Origin: Corbicula japonica
Taxonomy: Eukaryota > Mollusca > Bivalvia > Venerida > Cyrenidae
NCBI GenBank assembly: GCA_038501625.1
Contig: JAZAYU010000115.1
Location: forward strand, 772,501-836,500
Reading direction: 5' to 3'
DNA: 64,000 bases
In this document: positions 1-12,497 of the stretch, in pieces
Numbering within the stretch: position 1 is the stretch's first letter
Layout of the letters: each line of letters starts with the position of its first letter
The notes under the pieces: generated by a model
The model's input: the letters and a program-made list of their open reading frames with translations, nothing else
Database searches by the model: none
Told to the model about the DNA's origin: nothing
Program-made: the position numbers and the translations under genes

Positions 1-947
1 AGTTTAAAACGCTCGCAGCTCGGGTTTTAACATTCAACATTCTGAGGTTGATTAGCTGATCACAACTAGTTATGGATTGAAATGATTTTTCAACATACAA
101 AGTACTTGTTAATATATGACACCAAAAACTGAGGTAACATGTCGCCTTTTATCACATTAATTGATATAAGACAAAAACAAAAAAAACAAGCTCATTATTG
201 ATACTACCCTGGCACTCTGAACGTGTAATCATGAAGTACAATTAACCTCCTGTGGCCATCCTATTCGTTAATCTTTGACGTTCGTAGCTAATTATGCGTA
301 TCGATGACTGTCTTTTATCGTACCGCCGCCCCATTGACTACGCTTATGATTTTAGATAAAAAAAAACTGTCCATGCTGATCTCCTATGTTAAATAATTGT
401 CATCTCACGTTCGCTAAACCTCAGGTTATTTCTGAGAACATTCACCAAATTGCACTGGATATCGCAAATAAATTGCAAAATCCCTGACCTCCCTAAGTTT
501 ACTTTAAACAATGGTCATCTCACATTCGCTTAACTTCTGTTAACTTATAAGAACATTCACAACATGCACTGGAAATCACAAAAAGCAAGATCTCTCTTTA
601 AAAGTCAATATTTTTACAATCAAGCAAAGTTCTGAGCATTAATTTGCTTCGTCCTAAATGCTTATGTAAAACTTTTTGTCATATGTTATAAGCCTCCACT
701 ATTTCACGACCATATGTTTGGTGATTTATACCACAAGTTAGAAAAAATTTTAATATGAACCCATGGGTGGAAGTTTTCATCAATTTTCAAAGTGAACGCA
801 GTGACAAGAGTTTTTTGAGACCCGCATTATTTCATATAACATGACATACACCTATATTGACATCATTAAAACAAACAAAAAAACCAACAAGAGGCAAGAA
901 CCTGTAATATATTACATGTTTAAGTTCTAAATAGATAGCAAATTGCC
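1..947. other. Non-coding AT-rich DNA
   Basis: No coding exon, RNA gene or clear repeat structure was recognised. Confidence 0.4.
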
Positions 948-1496
948 AATACCAACATTCAAACGAAATTGTTGACGATTAGAATAGTAATTATAATCCG
1001 TTCGAGTCCCTGTCAGGCTGCTGTTGCAAAATGGTAAGATTTATCACCAGCTTAAATGCATTACTTAAAAAAAAACCGGAAATATATATAAGTAAACTGA
1101 TATTGTATGACATCAAATAAAATTTAAGCGCTTTCATTTCAAAGCGGCTTAAAGTTTTAACTTCAGTGCCATGGTTTTTTTTGTTAAAGGTTATGCTAAT
1201 GACCGACTAGCTTTTTGTAAACATTTGTTTACAGACAGCATTTCCCGCCAAAGTCGGATATTCATGATTCTCTTAGAAAAACATAAACGGTTTCTTGCTT
1301 TTGACGAACAAAATCAAGACAACTTAACTAATCTATTTCATATATGGCATCATCCTGAACAGTTGTTTGATTCAAATAAAGGATCAGTTCAACTTGTGTG
1401 CAATTAAAAATTTTGCTACAAGTTTTAGCTTTCCAAAAAGCTAGTCGGTCATTAGGATGACATTTTAACAAAAAATTTCGTTAGAATGTTGGTATT
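948..1496. mobile_element. Non-autonomous TIR element with nested inverted repeat
   Basis: Outer arms AATACCAACATTC / GAATGTTGGTATT bound a ~550-bp segment. A second pair near 1186-1215 and 1429-1460 (core AATGACCGACTAGC and its complement) forms an inner foldback. The 78-codon frame at 1171-1407 lies inside it and looks like chance. Confidence 0.5.
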
Positions 1497-1850
1497 TAGT
1501 TTAAACATATTTTATTGCCAATATTTAAAGCAAATTGGTTTGGGTCACAAGTGCTTAACACGTTATAAAATTTGCCCTCACCATATACAGATATGACAAT
1601 TTTTACATGGCAGTATGATCCAATAGAATATAATGTGACTTTAATTAACAAACATTTTATAGTTACCTTAAAGCATGTAATGAAATATCAAAAGTTCTGC
1701 CCCGCCTGGTATTTATTTAGAATTTCCGCCGTGTAATTTACATGCTCGCTCTCGTCACACATTTTTGTTTCGATTTTTAATGATGTTAAATTCATTGTAT
1801 GACAGTGCTTATTAATGTGTCACCTGCATCAGCATGTATACACGTATGGA
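1497..1850. other. Non-coding AT-rich DNA
   Basis: No supported gene or repeat. Confidence 0.35.
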
Positions 1851-1851
1851 T

Positions 1852-2300
1852 CCTTTTTTGAGGCCGCGGCGTCGTCGGCGGCTGCGTTGGCGGCTGCGTT
1901 GTCATGTAGCCCCTTGACGTAAATATGAAACTTAATGTTGCCTGTAAGTTTGTAAGTATTTGACCTATTGACTTAATAATTAAAATATATCATCTGCATG
2001 TATAAAGCCATCTCCGACAACAAAAATGATCACTCTTGTTATATTATTTTTTGTTATGCCCCTTTCAAATGACTTACATATCGAACTTATTATTCCATGT
2101 AACATTGAAAGTTCATGTCTATTTTATCATAATATTTGAAATATATCAATTTTTCCAAAAACAAAGCAATCTCTGACAACAAGATCGATAAACCCTGCTT
2201 CAATATTTCCGAGTTATGCCTTTTAAAAGACTTAACATAATATTGCCTATAAGTTTGAAAGTTCTTCTTCTATTATCTTAATTGTTTGAATACGATATGA
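1852..2300 (+). repeat. ~155-bp tandem repeat array, interrupted by a 5.3-kb insertion
   Basis: Blocks recur with a spacing of about 155 bp: AAGCCATCTCCGACAAC near 2007, AAGCAATCTCTGACAAC near 2164, and AAAGCCATCAGTGACAAT near 7602 beyond the insertion. The array starts with a GCGGCTGCG-rich head at 1861-1900. It resembles the internal repeats of bivalve pearl-like elements. Confidence 0.5.
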
Positions 2301-3077
2301 AGGCGCCAGGCAGGAACATCCGTTATGGTAAAAAAGACGTTACCGCCATAAATGACGTCAAAGTGAGTTCATGAGAATATCGGCCTAATTCAGATATATG
2401 ATTCGCAAATGCTCGGAGATTTCGTGAGATGATTAAGAGGAATATATCTGTTGTATATTACCAATATAACAAATACTAAATCAATGTATAAATCAAATGT
2501 ATTTTTATCTTAATTAACCGAACTAAGTTCTGATAAAATAAACAGGTTTCTGTAAAATATATTTTAACACGGGGTTTTACATTTTACTTTTTGCGATATT
2601 GTCGTTTCGACTGCTTATAGTAAATACAATTACTGAGTCATCTAAGTTGGACCCAAACCTAAAATATGATTGTGTTGTACTGCGTTATGATAATGTGACT
2701 GTGACTTCACCGAAATAAAAGCATTGGCCAACCTACCGAACGAATCGGTCATTAAAACGTTTTATAGTCATATCAAAGTATGGAGCTGTTTACTGAATTC
2801 ACTTAAGAATGATATTTGAACAAATAAAGATCCCAAATACGTAATACCGACGAATTATTCTGTAGTCGAGGGCTTGCTGCGAAAAAAGGACTTTCAAAAA
2901 TAGTGTTTTGTTTTTGTTGCAATATTTGTATTCACAAAATAATTTATGTTAAGTGTTGAAAAAGCTACGTCGAATGTATGTGAAAATATGTGCGCGTCAA
3001 ATATAAGATAATTTGTACGATTTATCACCGCTTAATAACAATTGTTTCTTAATAATATTCCCGAACAAACAAAAAAT

Positions 3078-3103
3078 GAGAGAGAGAGAGAGAGAGAGAG
3101 GGA

Positions 3104-3157
<54 letters not shown>
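3078..3157. repeat. (GA)n microsatellite with (GC)n core
   Basis: About 80 bp of GA repeat broken by a short GC-alternating stretch near 3104-3115. Opposite-strand open frames here code only Ser-Leu runs and are not genes. Confidence 0.95.
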
Positions 3158-3159
<2 letters not shown>

Positions 3160-3584
3160 TGATATCTTAAATTTGGGATTTTCAAATGAGCAAAAAAATT
3201 TAAAGAACAATTTAATTTGTTGGATATTTTCCACTATATAATCATTACTATGTTTTATTGCTGAAGTTGCACAGTACTCTTAATACAACAGAAGGAACAT
3301 TATCACAGTCTGAATTGTTTTCCCGTTTAATCTTACATTATTTTCCTTACCGCATTGTCTACTCAATTTAAAATCTTATAGTATCTTCCTGTTAGGCTTA
3401 CTTATCACAGAACACATTGTTTTTTTCACTTCTTCTTCAGTAATTGCCTCACTCCGTAGGGAGTATACTCGCAATTGGATAAAACTGTATGTACATACGT
3501 AGCAGGCAGGACTGACTGTTTCCAAAGTAAAAGTTGCACTATTTACAGTCTAAGATAAAATGGATAAAAACATCTCCTTGTAAT

Positions 3585-4287
3585 TTAATACTTTGTGTTT
3601 TGCTGGGCCAGAGCCGATTGGAAGGCATCCAGGCTGGCCTGATCAACAGCAACTTGTGGTAGGTTGTTCCACAGCACAATGGTTGCAGGGAAGAAACTGT
3701 TCTGAAAGATGGAGGTGCGGGCTCTGATTTGGCTGAAGCGTTGGTTGTGTCCTCTGGTGGACTTGGCACTGACTAAGGGTGGATCCGGTGTTATGTCCAC
3801 AAGGTTGTGAATAATTTTGTAGAACATGGTAATTCTGGTGTTGTTGCGACGATGCTGAAGGGTGTCCCATTTGAGGTCAGTGAGCATGTCAGTTACGCTG
3901 CTTGTTCTTGTGTAGTCATGTTTCACAAATCTTGCAGCGCGTCGTTGCACCATTTCTAGCTGGTTGATATGACTCTCTGAATAGGGGGACCAGACCGATG
4001 AGGCGTATTCAACAGTAGGTCGGACATACGTCTTGAAAGCGTTGTACTTGGCGCTTGGTGGACTGGATCTTATGTTGCGCCTAATAAAAGACATTGTGGT
4101 ATTGGCTTTTTTGGTGATGTTATCAATATGCTTTTTCCAAGAGAGGTTTGAGGAGATGGTAACACCCAGGTATTTAGCATGGTCCACAGTGTTGAGGATT
4201 TTGCCGTGAATCTTAGAGGTATTGATGACAGGATTCCTTTTCGTGGTGATGTGGATTACTTCACATTTGTCCGGATTAAACTACTTT
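3585..4287 (-). mobile_element. LINE reverse transcriptase, 3' fragment
   Basis: The minus frame carries the C-terminal region after the RT catalytic core: CEVIHITTKRNP, YLGVTISSNLSWKKHI, VEYASSVWSPY, LEMVQRRAARFV. This pattern is shared by jockey/CR1-type non-LTR elements. The copy is truncated at its 5' side (about 4287) and lacks the catalytic YxDD motif. The short frame at 3643-3870 is a shadow. Confidence 0.85.
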
Positions 4288-4495
4288 AGAAAACTACTTT
4301 AGAATTGCTATTGTTCTTGAAACATTGTATCAAGTAACACAATGTTTCTCTGAATTAAGTGATGCAAACAGAACGGAAGTTCGCAAACATCACTTAACTA
4401 CCAAGAAAATCGCATCTTGATGTCTTGGTTACTACGAATCTCACGGTTAATAGAAATTTGTTCAATACTTTATCACGTTAATTTCTGCAGCTTAA

Positions 4496-5167
4496 GGGCC
4501 TGCCACACTCCTCCCAATTCTATTCATCGATAAAAAGAAAATTATCAAAATCTTAATAACGGCAAAATGCTGTTAAATGAAACTTTGCACAAGTGTATGT
4601 TATTAATGTATCTTTATTTTACAGATGGTAAGACATTTAAGAAAAGTAAAGAAAAATTCCCTCAACTTCTATTTACATAAATTCACAAAAACTAAAGAAC
4701 ACAAAACATCATTTTAAATGCCCACGTGAGTAATATGATACTGACAACAATTTATTTTGTCCTCATGATTTACTTATGTAAACTTTACGAGATATTAGTA
4801 AAAGTGTGTTTGACCTTCAATTTCCTGGTCGCGTAAACGGATGACAATCACTGATTTCTCTTTTAATAGTTGAACGTTTTTACAAAGTACACAACATTTT
4901 CTTGACAGTATCATTGCGCTCACGAGGGAATTTAAAGTTATGTTCTGCATCGCCTAGGTTTTGTGAATTTATGTAAATAGAATTCAAGGAATTTTTAGGT
5001 CTAGCTTTGTTTCTTTACTTTTCTATTTTGTCTTACTGTATGCAAAATAAAGATACATTAGTAACCTTCATTTGTGCAAAGTTTCATTGAATGGCATTTT
5101 GTCATTACTGAGATTTGATGATTTTTATTTTATCGATGAATAGGATTGGGAGGACTGTGGCGATGCC
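4496..5167. mobile_element. TTAA-flanked foldback element, copy 1
   Basis: Arms of about 200 bp (4496-4696 and 4962-5167) are complements, with termini GGGCCTGCCACACTCCTCCC and GGGAGGACTGTGGCGATGCC. TTAA lies directly outside both ends (4492-4495, 5168-5171), a piggyBac-type target preference. No coding capacity. Confidence 0.72.
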
Positions 5168-5175
5168 TTAATTAA

Positions 5176-6210
5176 AAATTGAATCGATATTTGATGGTTT
5201 TCATTTGGGTATGGAAAACAGTTGGGTTGTTTAAAGTGTGTGAAGCCCATCATTCAATCCTTATATTAACACTCATAAATACTCTAACTATGACAGAAAT
5301 TGTTGGAAGAAATCATGATATTACGGCTTTTTCGAATGGCTGTTGGAACAGCCAAGTTGGCGACACAGTGAAGACGGCACGCTTTTTCGCAGCAACAGGT
5401 GGCAAAATGTGCGTGCTCATTTGCATCACACGTCAAAACATTGTGCATCCTATGTAAAGGATAGACACCTCGTGGAGTGGTCTATTTTTCATAGGCCACT
5501 CCACGAGGTGTCTATCCGACTTAGACCACACAACTGCAAAACTCAGAAATTCTCGTGCACAAAGCAATGTATTGCCCAAACTTTACAAGCCGTTGACTTA
5601 TGTCATTTTCATATAAAAGGAGTCTCATCTATTTAGTGAGTAATGTTTTTGTTATTTTAGTCATTATTTAATCATGTTAAAAACTTGAGTAGTTTTAAAG
5701 TTAGTTTAATAGTTTTGTCATCCATAAAAGAATCAAATGTTTGTATTTTTTAATATTTACACTTCAACTTCGTCCGTTACGATGAAGTCCTAGTCATATA
5801 ACGAATCATAATTTCTGATGGTAAATAGTGAGACGTATAACTTGTAAAGGCGTGGCTACTGTAAAACAGTTCACAATTTTTTGGACGTTGCACAATGTTT
5901 TTACGTTTGACGTCGTCGAGCACGCACGTTTTCCACGAGTAACTGCGATCATTCACTTTGCCGTCAACATGACTATTCCAACAGCCATCCGAAACAGCCG
6001 TAATATCACGAATTCTTCTAATAATTCCTATATTTATTAGAGTTTTTATGTGTGTAAATATATTGAATCGATATTTGATGGTTTTCATTTGGGTATGAAA
6101 AACAGTTGGATTGTTTAAAGTACGCGTGAAGCCCTTCGGGCTTCACACACGTTAAACAACCCAACTTTTTTCCATACCCAAATGAAAACCATCAAATATT
6201 GATTCAATCC
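5176..6210. mobile_element. TTAA-flanked foldback element with complex inverted arms
   Basis: The termini (ATTGAATCGATATTTGATGG and its near complement) are flanked by TTAA at 5172-5175 and 6211-6214. The right end (6061-6210) is itself a long hairpin of the terminal arm. A second pair of arms (about 5250-5430 and 5880-6060) is also inverted. Frames on both strands show the same NGCWNS-like peptide because of this symmetry, not because of genes. Confidence 0.65.
5459..5517. repeat. Perfect 22-bp-stem hairpin
   Basis: GGATAGACACCTCGTGGAGTGG is followed by a 15-bp loop and its exact complement. It sits between the inverted arms of the surrounding foldback element. Confidence 0.85.
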
Positions 6211-6268
6211 TTAAATGAATTAGTTTACCCTTTCAACAGTCAATTTGAAATTCGTAAGCTAACATTAA

Positions 6269-6351
6269 CGAACAACAACAACAACAACAACATCTTCATC
6301 ATCATCAAAAACAACAACAACAACAAAAACATAAATAATAATAATAATAAT
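6269..6351 (+). repeat. (AAC)n / (AAT)n microsatellite
   Basis: Runs of AAC with ATC and AAT blocks. The 63-codon frame over it is Asn-rich and spurious. Confidence 0.9.
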
Positions 6352-6519
6352 GTCTGTACGTTTATAAATTTTGAAGTCGGGAACTGCTAAATATTGACTG
6401 TTAACTTCTCGTGAAATTGTGAAAACAATGAAAATTTATTGTATAAGTAAATATTTCCTTTTTTTGCATTGTTAAAACTTGTAAATATTAAATATTGCAA
6501 TCTTGTTATCATATATTAA

Positions 6520-6964
6520 GAGGGCCGTCCACAGTCCTCATTGCGCGTTCATTGATAAAAAAAGTTATCAAAATTTCAATAACAGGAAAATGCCGTTCAA
6601 TGAAACTTTGCACAAATAAATGTTACTAAATTAAATGTATTTTTATTTTGCATATGGTAAGACAAGTTAGAACAGTAAAGACAATAACGAGAGCTAACAA
6701 TTTTCTAAACTTCTATCAACATACATTCGCAAAAACTAAATTTTCCACATGAGTAATAAGATACTGACATGACATGTAAAAAGAATTTTAGGGTATTTTA
6801 TGTCGAGCTTTTTTTCTTTACTGTTCTAACTGTATATATGTAAAATTAAGATACTCTAAAACCGATTATTTGGGCAAAATGTTATTGAACTGGGGTTTGC
6901 CGTTACATATATTTTTATTTTTTTAATTTTTTATTGTTAGTGCAATGAGGACTGACGAAGGCTC
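6520..6964. mobile_element. TTAA-flanked foldback element, copy 2
   Basis: Same family as 4496-5167: CAATAACAGGAAAATGCCGT and GAAACTTTGCACAAA arms occur in inverted order, with TTAA at 6516-6519 and 6965-6968. Confidence 0.7.
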
Positions 6965-7141
6965 TTAAAATTGAAACCAAATACACGTTGTATGTTTATT
7001 TAGTTTGTATGCTTAAACGTCCACTTTGTACTCTTACAATTATCACAAACATGTATCGATAGCACAGTATGACACTTAGCTTTCGGTCGTCCATTTATTA
7101 ATATGAGATAGTAAACGAGATGCACGTGCTTCACGAACCAT

Positions 7142-7365
7142 CGTAGACAACGCCAAAGTGTTGTCTACGGGATTTAGACAACGGTAATACTGGCCACTGA
7201 TTGGCCAGTGGACAGTAGCTGATGTCTAAATATTGTGAGCAGCGTTTACTGTAGCCACGCCTCTTTAAGTAATACTTCACACTGTATACCATCAGGAATT
7301 ATGATTCGTTTGGTTAATAAGACTTTAACGCAGAGGATGAAGTTGAAGTGTAAATATATAGTGAC
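7142..7365. mobile_element. Inverted partial copy of the 5176-6210 element
   Basis: 7250-7365 matches the reverse complement of about 5755-5860 (shared blocks GTAGCCACGCCT, AATTATGATTCGTT, AAGTTGAAGTGTAAATAT). Two short perfect hairpins precede it, GTAGACAAC/GTTGTCTAC and ACTGGCCA/TGGCCAGT. Confidence 0.55.
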
Positions 7366-7581
7366 GACGTCTTACATGTAACGCACGACCTTTATCTTGA
7401 CGTTGTCGTTTCATGGCGTATATGATAGAAGTGTTTTTAAATTTGAAATACGTCAAAATTTTATTCATAAACATAATCTGTTATGTAATCCATTTTCAAT
7501 ATGAGAGATTGAATTTAATAATTTCGTAAAAGAATCATTTTGAGAAATTATTACCATAACGGACGTTTTTGCCTGGCGCCT

Positions 7582-9040
7582 CTCAATTATCTGCATGAAC
7601 AAAGCCATCAGTGACAATAAGAATGATAACTCCTATTTCGTTATTGTAAGAGTTATGTTCCTTTCAAATGGCTTTAATATGGAACTTACTGTAGTTTCAA
7701 CTAAAATATTTCGTATTCCCATAGGGCACAAATTCCCAATATTCAATGCCAATTAAATATGATTTCTATCATCTTACTTCCTAGACAACAATATATTGGT
7801 GCGAAGATCTGCATTCCATCTATTCAAAAACACACAGGGGGTGAACTTACTTGTAAGAAAATTACTGATCTCAAACCATACTTTAAACGCGGAATCGCAA
7901 ATACGGTTCCACAATCCCTGCAAGCAAGAGACCCTCGGACGAAGAGAAAAGTTCTCATATATTAAAACGGACTATACGGACCACGGAGGAATACTGCGTT
8001 ATTTTGGTGTAATGCAACCTTTAAATGAAAATTCGAAGTGATAATCCTCTTCATTAAGAAAAAACGAATAATACAGTAAACGAGGAAAGGCTGGTCAAGT
8101 ACCGGTCGAAAAATGTACGGATTCACATTTTTATATCTAAAGACTGCTAGTTTGTTGAAAATGTCTCAGGTTTACCATTTCACTTGGATAATATTTGGAG
8201 AAATGATGCAGATCAACAACAAAATTATGATTAAACCGTTTGAACTTTTTGATAGAAAGTTTAAGTCAATAACAATATCAGCGTAAACTTTATAATACTT
8301 GGAATAATTGTGTTTCACGGAATTCATTATCTTCGACCTGTTCTGTGGAATATAGCATGAACATAATCTTGGCTGTCGGCAATTTATATAATAACTGATC
8401 TCTTAAAATTCTACAGTAGCATTGTATGTCTTCTCTTGCACGTACATGCAGGTCGACTTTGATTTACCGGGGAGCGGCGCGAACTGGCCAGTCCCGGCTC
8501 AGCCATAATGTATCCCGACTTTGCCGGTAATTTCTTATCACTCGCATGGAATACCTCCAGGTTATACCCTTTACATGATAATTAAACATGGAAATTCTGT
8601 AGGCTTCGCTTATTGTGCTTACCGGTGGCGTCGATATATTATATAGTTTAACGCAAATAAGACAGTTACTGTTTCGCCATTCGCAAATATTTGTCTGAAA
8701 CGCAAACTTGCAAAAATAAATGTTTTTATCTCAGATTTTTTGTTACAATTATTGCACTTTATACTTTTAATATTTTCCCCCTGTTAAAATGAAGCTTACA
8801 TAGTTTTGTTATTCGTGAATAAATAGATCGTCTATTACTGAGGGTTACATGAACGTACCCATGAAAGAAATCAAAATTGTGCTTAAATGTGTAAACGGTT
8901 CCTCGCGAAACCCCTACCCTAATGTCTGACCTCACATACGCACAATATGATCTTGTTCGGTCTTAAGTCAATGGTAAAACAATCGCATTATTTTTACAAG
9001 TACAGTAAAATAGACAACACAAGCAATAACGTCTTTATGT
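7582..9040. other. Non-coding; end of interrupted tandem repeat, then unique DNA
   Basis: 7582-7700 continues the ~155-bp array seen at 1852-2300. The rest shows no supported gene; short frames near 7759-8041 have no recognisable domain. Confidence 0.4.
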
Positions 9041-9250
9041 ATTGTCCAACAATATTGACCTGGCACTTCATTAATTTTCGAAAAGGTCATTGAATAAACA
9101 CGGGTATCAGCCAAAACACCGATATATTATTCAATTTACACCTCAGTGAGGGGTATTGGAATAAATGCCGGACTACCGATTGTAACATTTACGAAAAATA
9201 ACGAATATGGGGTCAAATGCAAGAGTGCCAGGTCAATATTGTTGAACAAT
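9041..9250. mobile_element. ~210-bp MITE with 25-bp TIRs
   Basis: Termini TTGTCCAACAATATTGACCT and complement of TTGTTCAACAATATTGACCT. A second, reverse-oriented and end-truncated copy is at 60394-60533. Confidence 0.75.
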
Positions 9251-9699
9251 AAACGGCGATCGTTTAGAATAAACTACAAGACAGCTACCCTTTGAATTTA
9301 TTTTCCGGCTAAGAAGGAATACTTGTGAAACACCTTGAAAACAGTGACATAATGCCAATATTTTGGTCATAGAAGTAATTCAAAACATTTAATTTTTCGT
9401 TGTAACAGTTTTAGAGAAAATCGTCTTAACAATAACAAAAAACAATCAATGTGATCAGCACAAAGTTCAAGTGAAATTAATAAATGTACCAACATACGAA
9501 TACATTTCTTACCGTCTCCTAACGGTCACTGACCTGATTTGCGGACCTAACTAGAACTACACTATATGAACGTTGGTAATTAATACTGACTATGTAAATA
9601 AGCGTCGCTTGGCTGCTAAGTGTACAAATACGCATTGACTGTGGAAAGTTCTGTGGTACCGCTATGACCTAGGAGGCATTAATGTTAGTACATATTCAT

Positions 9700-10330
9700 C
9701 CAGTTTGACGGTACTAAACAACTGCATTATTTCTACACGTCCTGAATAAAATTATAAATTAAGTATACAAGAAACATGATTATCTACATTAATGTCTTTT
9801 CTTTAAACGTCTTCTCTATAAATCAAGCAATCAAACGTCAGCCTATACACTATCCTTTTGCATGCGTCTTAGTCTATAGTCTAAAGTATCCGTTCTGGAC
9901 CGTGTGTCCCTGTTAACCGGTGTTCAGGCTAAAGAGCTCATGTTTGGTCGATAATAATATGTCGGTCATCAGGATGACCGACAATAAAGGTTTGCATCAC
10001 GTGACTTTCTAAATAAAGACGCATAACATTATTTCTATACGCTGTAGAAAATACAACATACGTATGTTTACATCATTTAACATGTCGTTATAGATTAGCT
10101 CAATTTCTGATTTGCCGTAACTACAATGTTCAAATATTGTTTCATCAACATTTAAAAGACTTTTCCTGCAAGAAGGGGGAACGAAATAGCATTCGCAAGC
10201 TTTTAGATGGGCGATTTTGTCTAAAGTGACAACGTCCGGTGCCGCTGTTGACCGGTGTTACCCTTCAAAGTTCAAGTTTGATCCATTATAATATGTCGGT
10301 CATCAGGATGACCGACAATAAATAATGTAT
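9700..10330 (+). repeat. Two-copy ~330-bp tandem duplication with hairpin motif
   Basis: Direct repeats (about 9882-9992 and 10216-10326) end in the identical block TGTCGGTCATCAGG plus ATGACCGACAATAAA, which contains a 9-bp-stem hairpin. Confidence 0.6.
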
Positions 10331-10965
10331 ATGTAGTAAGACATCCTCGGTAGCCCCGAAAAATCCAGAGATGTATTGTTACTTGAAATTAGCATGTTTT
10401 AATCTGTTTATATATTGACATATATTAATTTAGTTTACTGTATAAGAAATAGTTGAATAAAATAAATATTTATGAGTTGTTGGTTGCGGTAGAATTTATA
10501 AATGGATGTTGCTTGAAGCGGTTTACTTACTTAATATTTCTTCCATTTTAAATAATCCTAATCCAAAAAATGAAATCAAAACTATTGGATTCATTCCTTC
10601 TGTATTTCGATAACGGAAAACACTAAAGAATAGGTTTAATCAAATTAAACGCATCGTAATCACGACCGTCACTACACATGTTTTAAAATGATTAATCTTA
10701 AACCACTTGTGTTGAATTGGATTGCGCTTTCAAACTGTCAACAATGACACTTTAAAAGGAGGAAATACACAGGAAGACATTTAAAACTTGAGGATCATCG
10801 ACATCTGTCTCATCAATATCCTACATTGGAAAAGCAGTGTTGTTGCTCTATGATGATTCCAATTTTAATGGGGAACTTATATGGTCAACGCACTTAAACA
10901 AAGAGGAATTATCTAAACTGTGACAAAATGGGTGTTTTTGTATCGTCAAATAACTATACATTGTT
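10331..10965. other. Non-coding AT-rich DNA
   Basis: Nothing supported. Confidence 0.35.
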
Positions 10966-10969
10966 TTTA

Positions 10970-12145
10970 TACGCCCGAAGAGAGGTATTATGTTATCGCC
11001 TTGGTGTACGTCTGTCCGTTTGCAATTTCCCTTTCGCTCTGTAACTCTTAAACCACGTTGAGGATTTCCAAGAAACCTAATACAAATGTTTACCTCATTG
11101 AGACGACTTGCAGAAGCCATGTTCCGGATGGCTTGCTTTAATATCAAGGTCAGACTTAGGGCCCGATCAAAGGTCAAATGACTTTGTTTCCCTTCTGCTC
11201 TGTAACTCTTGAACCCCTTGAAAGATTTCAAATAAAACCTGACACAAATGTTAACCACATTGAGATGATGTACAGAAGCCATGTCCGGGATGGCTCGCTT
11301 CAAGGTCAATGTCAGACTTGTAGATCAAAGTCATATGGCTTTGATTCGCTTCCGCTCTGTAACTCTTGAACCCCTTGAAGGATTTCGAAGAAACCTGACA
11401 CAACTGTTAACCACATTGAGACGACTTACTGAAGCCGTGTTCAGGATGGCTAGCTTCGAGGTCAAGGGCAGACCTATGATTTCATTCCTTTCGCTTTGAA
11501 CCCCTTGGGGATTTAGAAGAAACCAGAAACAAATGTTCACTACGTTGAGACGACGTGCAGAAGCCTTGTTCCGGATGGCTCGCTTCAAGGTAAATGTCAC
11601 ACTTAGGGGTCAAAGGTCATATGACTTTGTTTTCTTTCCGCTCTGTAACTCTAGAAACCCTTGAAGGATTGGGAAGACACCTGGCACATATGTTTACCAG
11701 ATTGCTCACTTCAAGGTCAAGTTCGCACTATGATTTAAGTGTCATACGACTGTGTGTATATTGCTCGTCATTTGCTCTTGATTGCAGAGCTCTTGTTTTT
11801 ATTTGGGAGATCGTTTTTGTTTGCTTACTTTTTATTGAATAGCGTCCATTGTATGTTACTGTCAGTAGCATATTTTGTATCTTTCTTATTATTAGCAGTA
11901 CTGAAAAACCGAGACCAGTTTTCTGTGGTACAACATGGTACCTCCAATTGTTTGGTGTTTTTTGACATTTTTGCACCTGGTTAGGATTTTCGGGGTGGGG
12001 ACTTTTTTTATATAACTTCCATCTTTTTAATTGGACCATTTTGTTGCTTGTTCCTGTCTTTTGGGCTTCAACGGTCTAAATTTTGCTAACATCCTCTGAT
12101 GCAACCCTTCGGCCGTATATTGTACCGCATCGCGGTGCTCTTGTT
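10970..12145. mobile_element. Pearl-like element (possible Helentron-derived HINE) with ~160-bp tandem core
   Basis: Head TACGCCCGAAGAGAGG near 10971, then five diverged units of 140-165 bp starting near 11029, 11190, 11350, 11487 and 11634 (each with CGCTCTGTAACTCTTGAACC or a variant). The tail ends CGCGGTGCTCTTGTTT near 12145. This head/tandem-core/tail plan matches bivalve pearl elements, which have been linked to non-autonomous Helentrons. Frames here are repeats, not genes. Confidence 0.6.
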
Positions 12146-12497
12146 TTAAAATAAAATAATAGATTAAAAAATAGTATGCTAGAAAATATTTAATATATAT
12201 GGATCGAATCTACAATCTTACATGCAATGGTATGCGACCATGATTTATACGTGTAACGTTATAACCCGTCCTCTTTATTCTGTACAATGATTACACTAGT
12301 ATTGTTTACATGTAACAACAATGTAATAATTGCCAACTAAACTTTGTTTATTAGTAAGAACATATCACCATTACAAAGAATAAACATATACATTGAATAC
12401 TTGCATACAAAACCCGGGAAAATAAGATTACAATTTAAACATTTGAAGCTCTACCGAATTGCAGATAAAAGATACAATACGTTTTTAATATGATATA

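Larger units (their letters stand above)
2301..7581. mobile_element. 5.3-kb composite element with ~30-bp TIRs
   Basis: AGGCGCCAGGCA plus TCCGTTATGGTAA at 2301-2331 is matched by its complement at about 7551-7581. The flanks on both sides are consecutive parts of the same tandem repeat, so the element interrupts an older array. It has no intact transposase. It carries a LINE fragment, a GA microsatellite and a cluster of TTAA-flanked foldback elements. I saw no clear target duplication. Confidence 0.5.

Noticed and set aside
2997..3234. Two minus-strand frames of Ser-Leu runs
   Set aside because: They translate a (GA)n microsatellite.
5179..6088. Four small frames sharing a GCWNS-like peptide on both strands
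   Set aside because: They come from inverted arms of one foldback element, so the same peptide appears on both strands without any gene signal.
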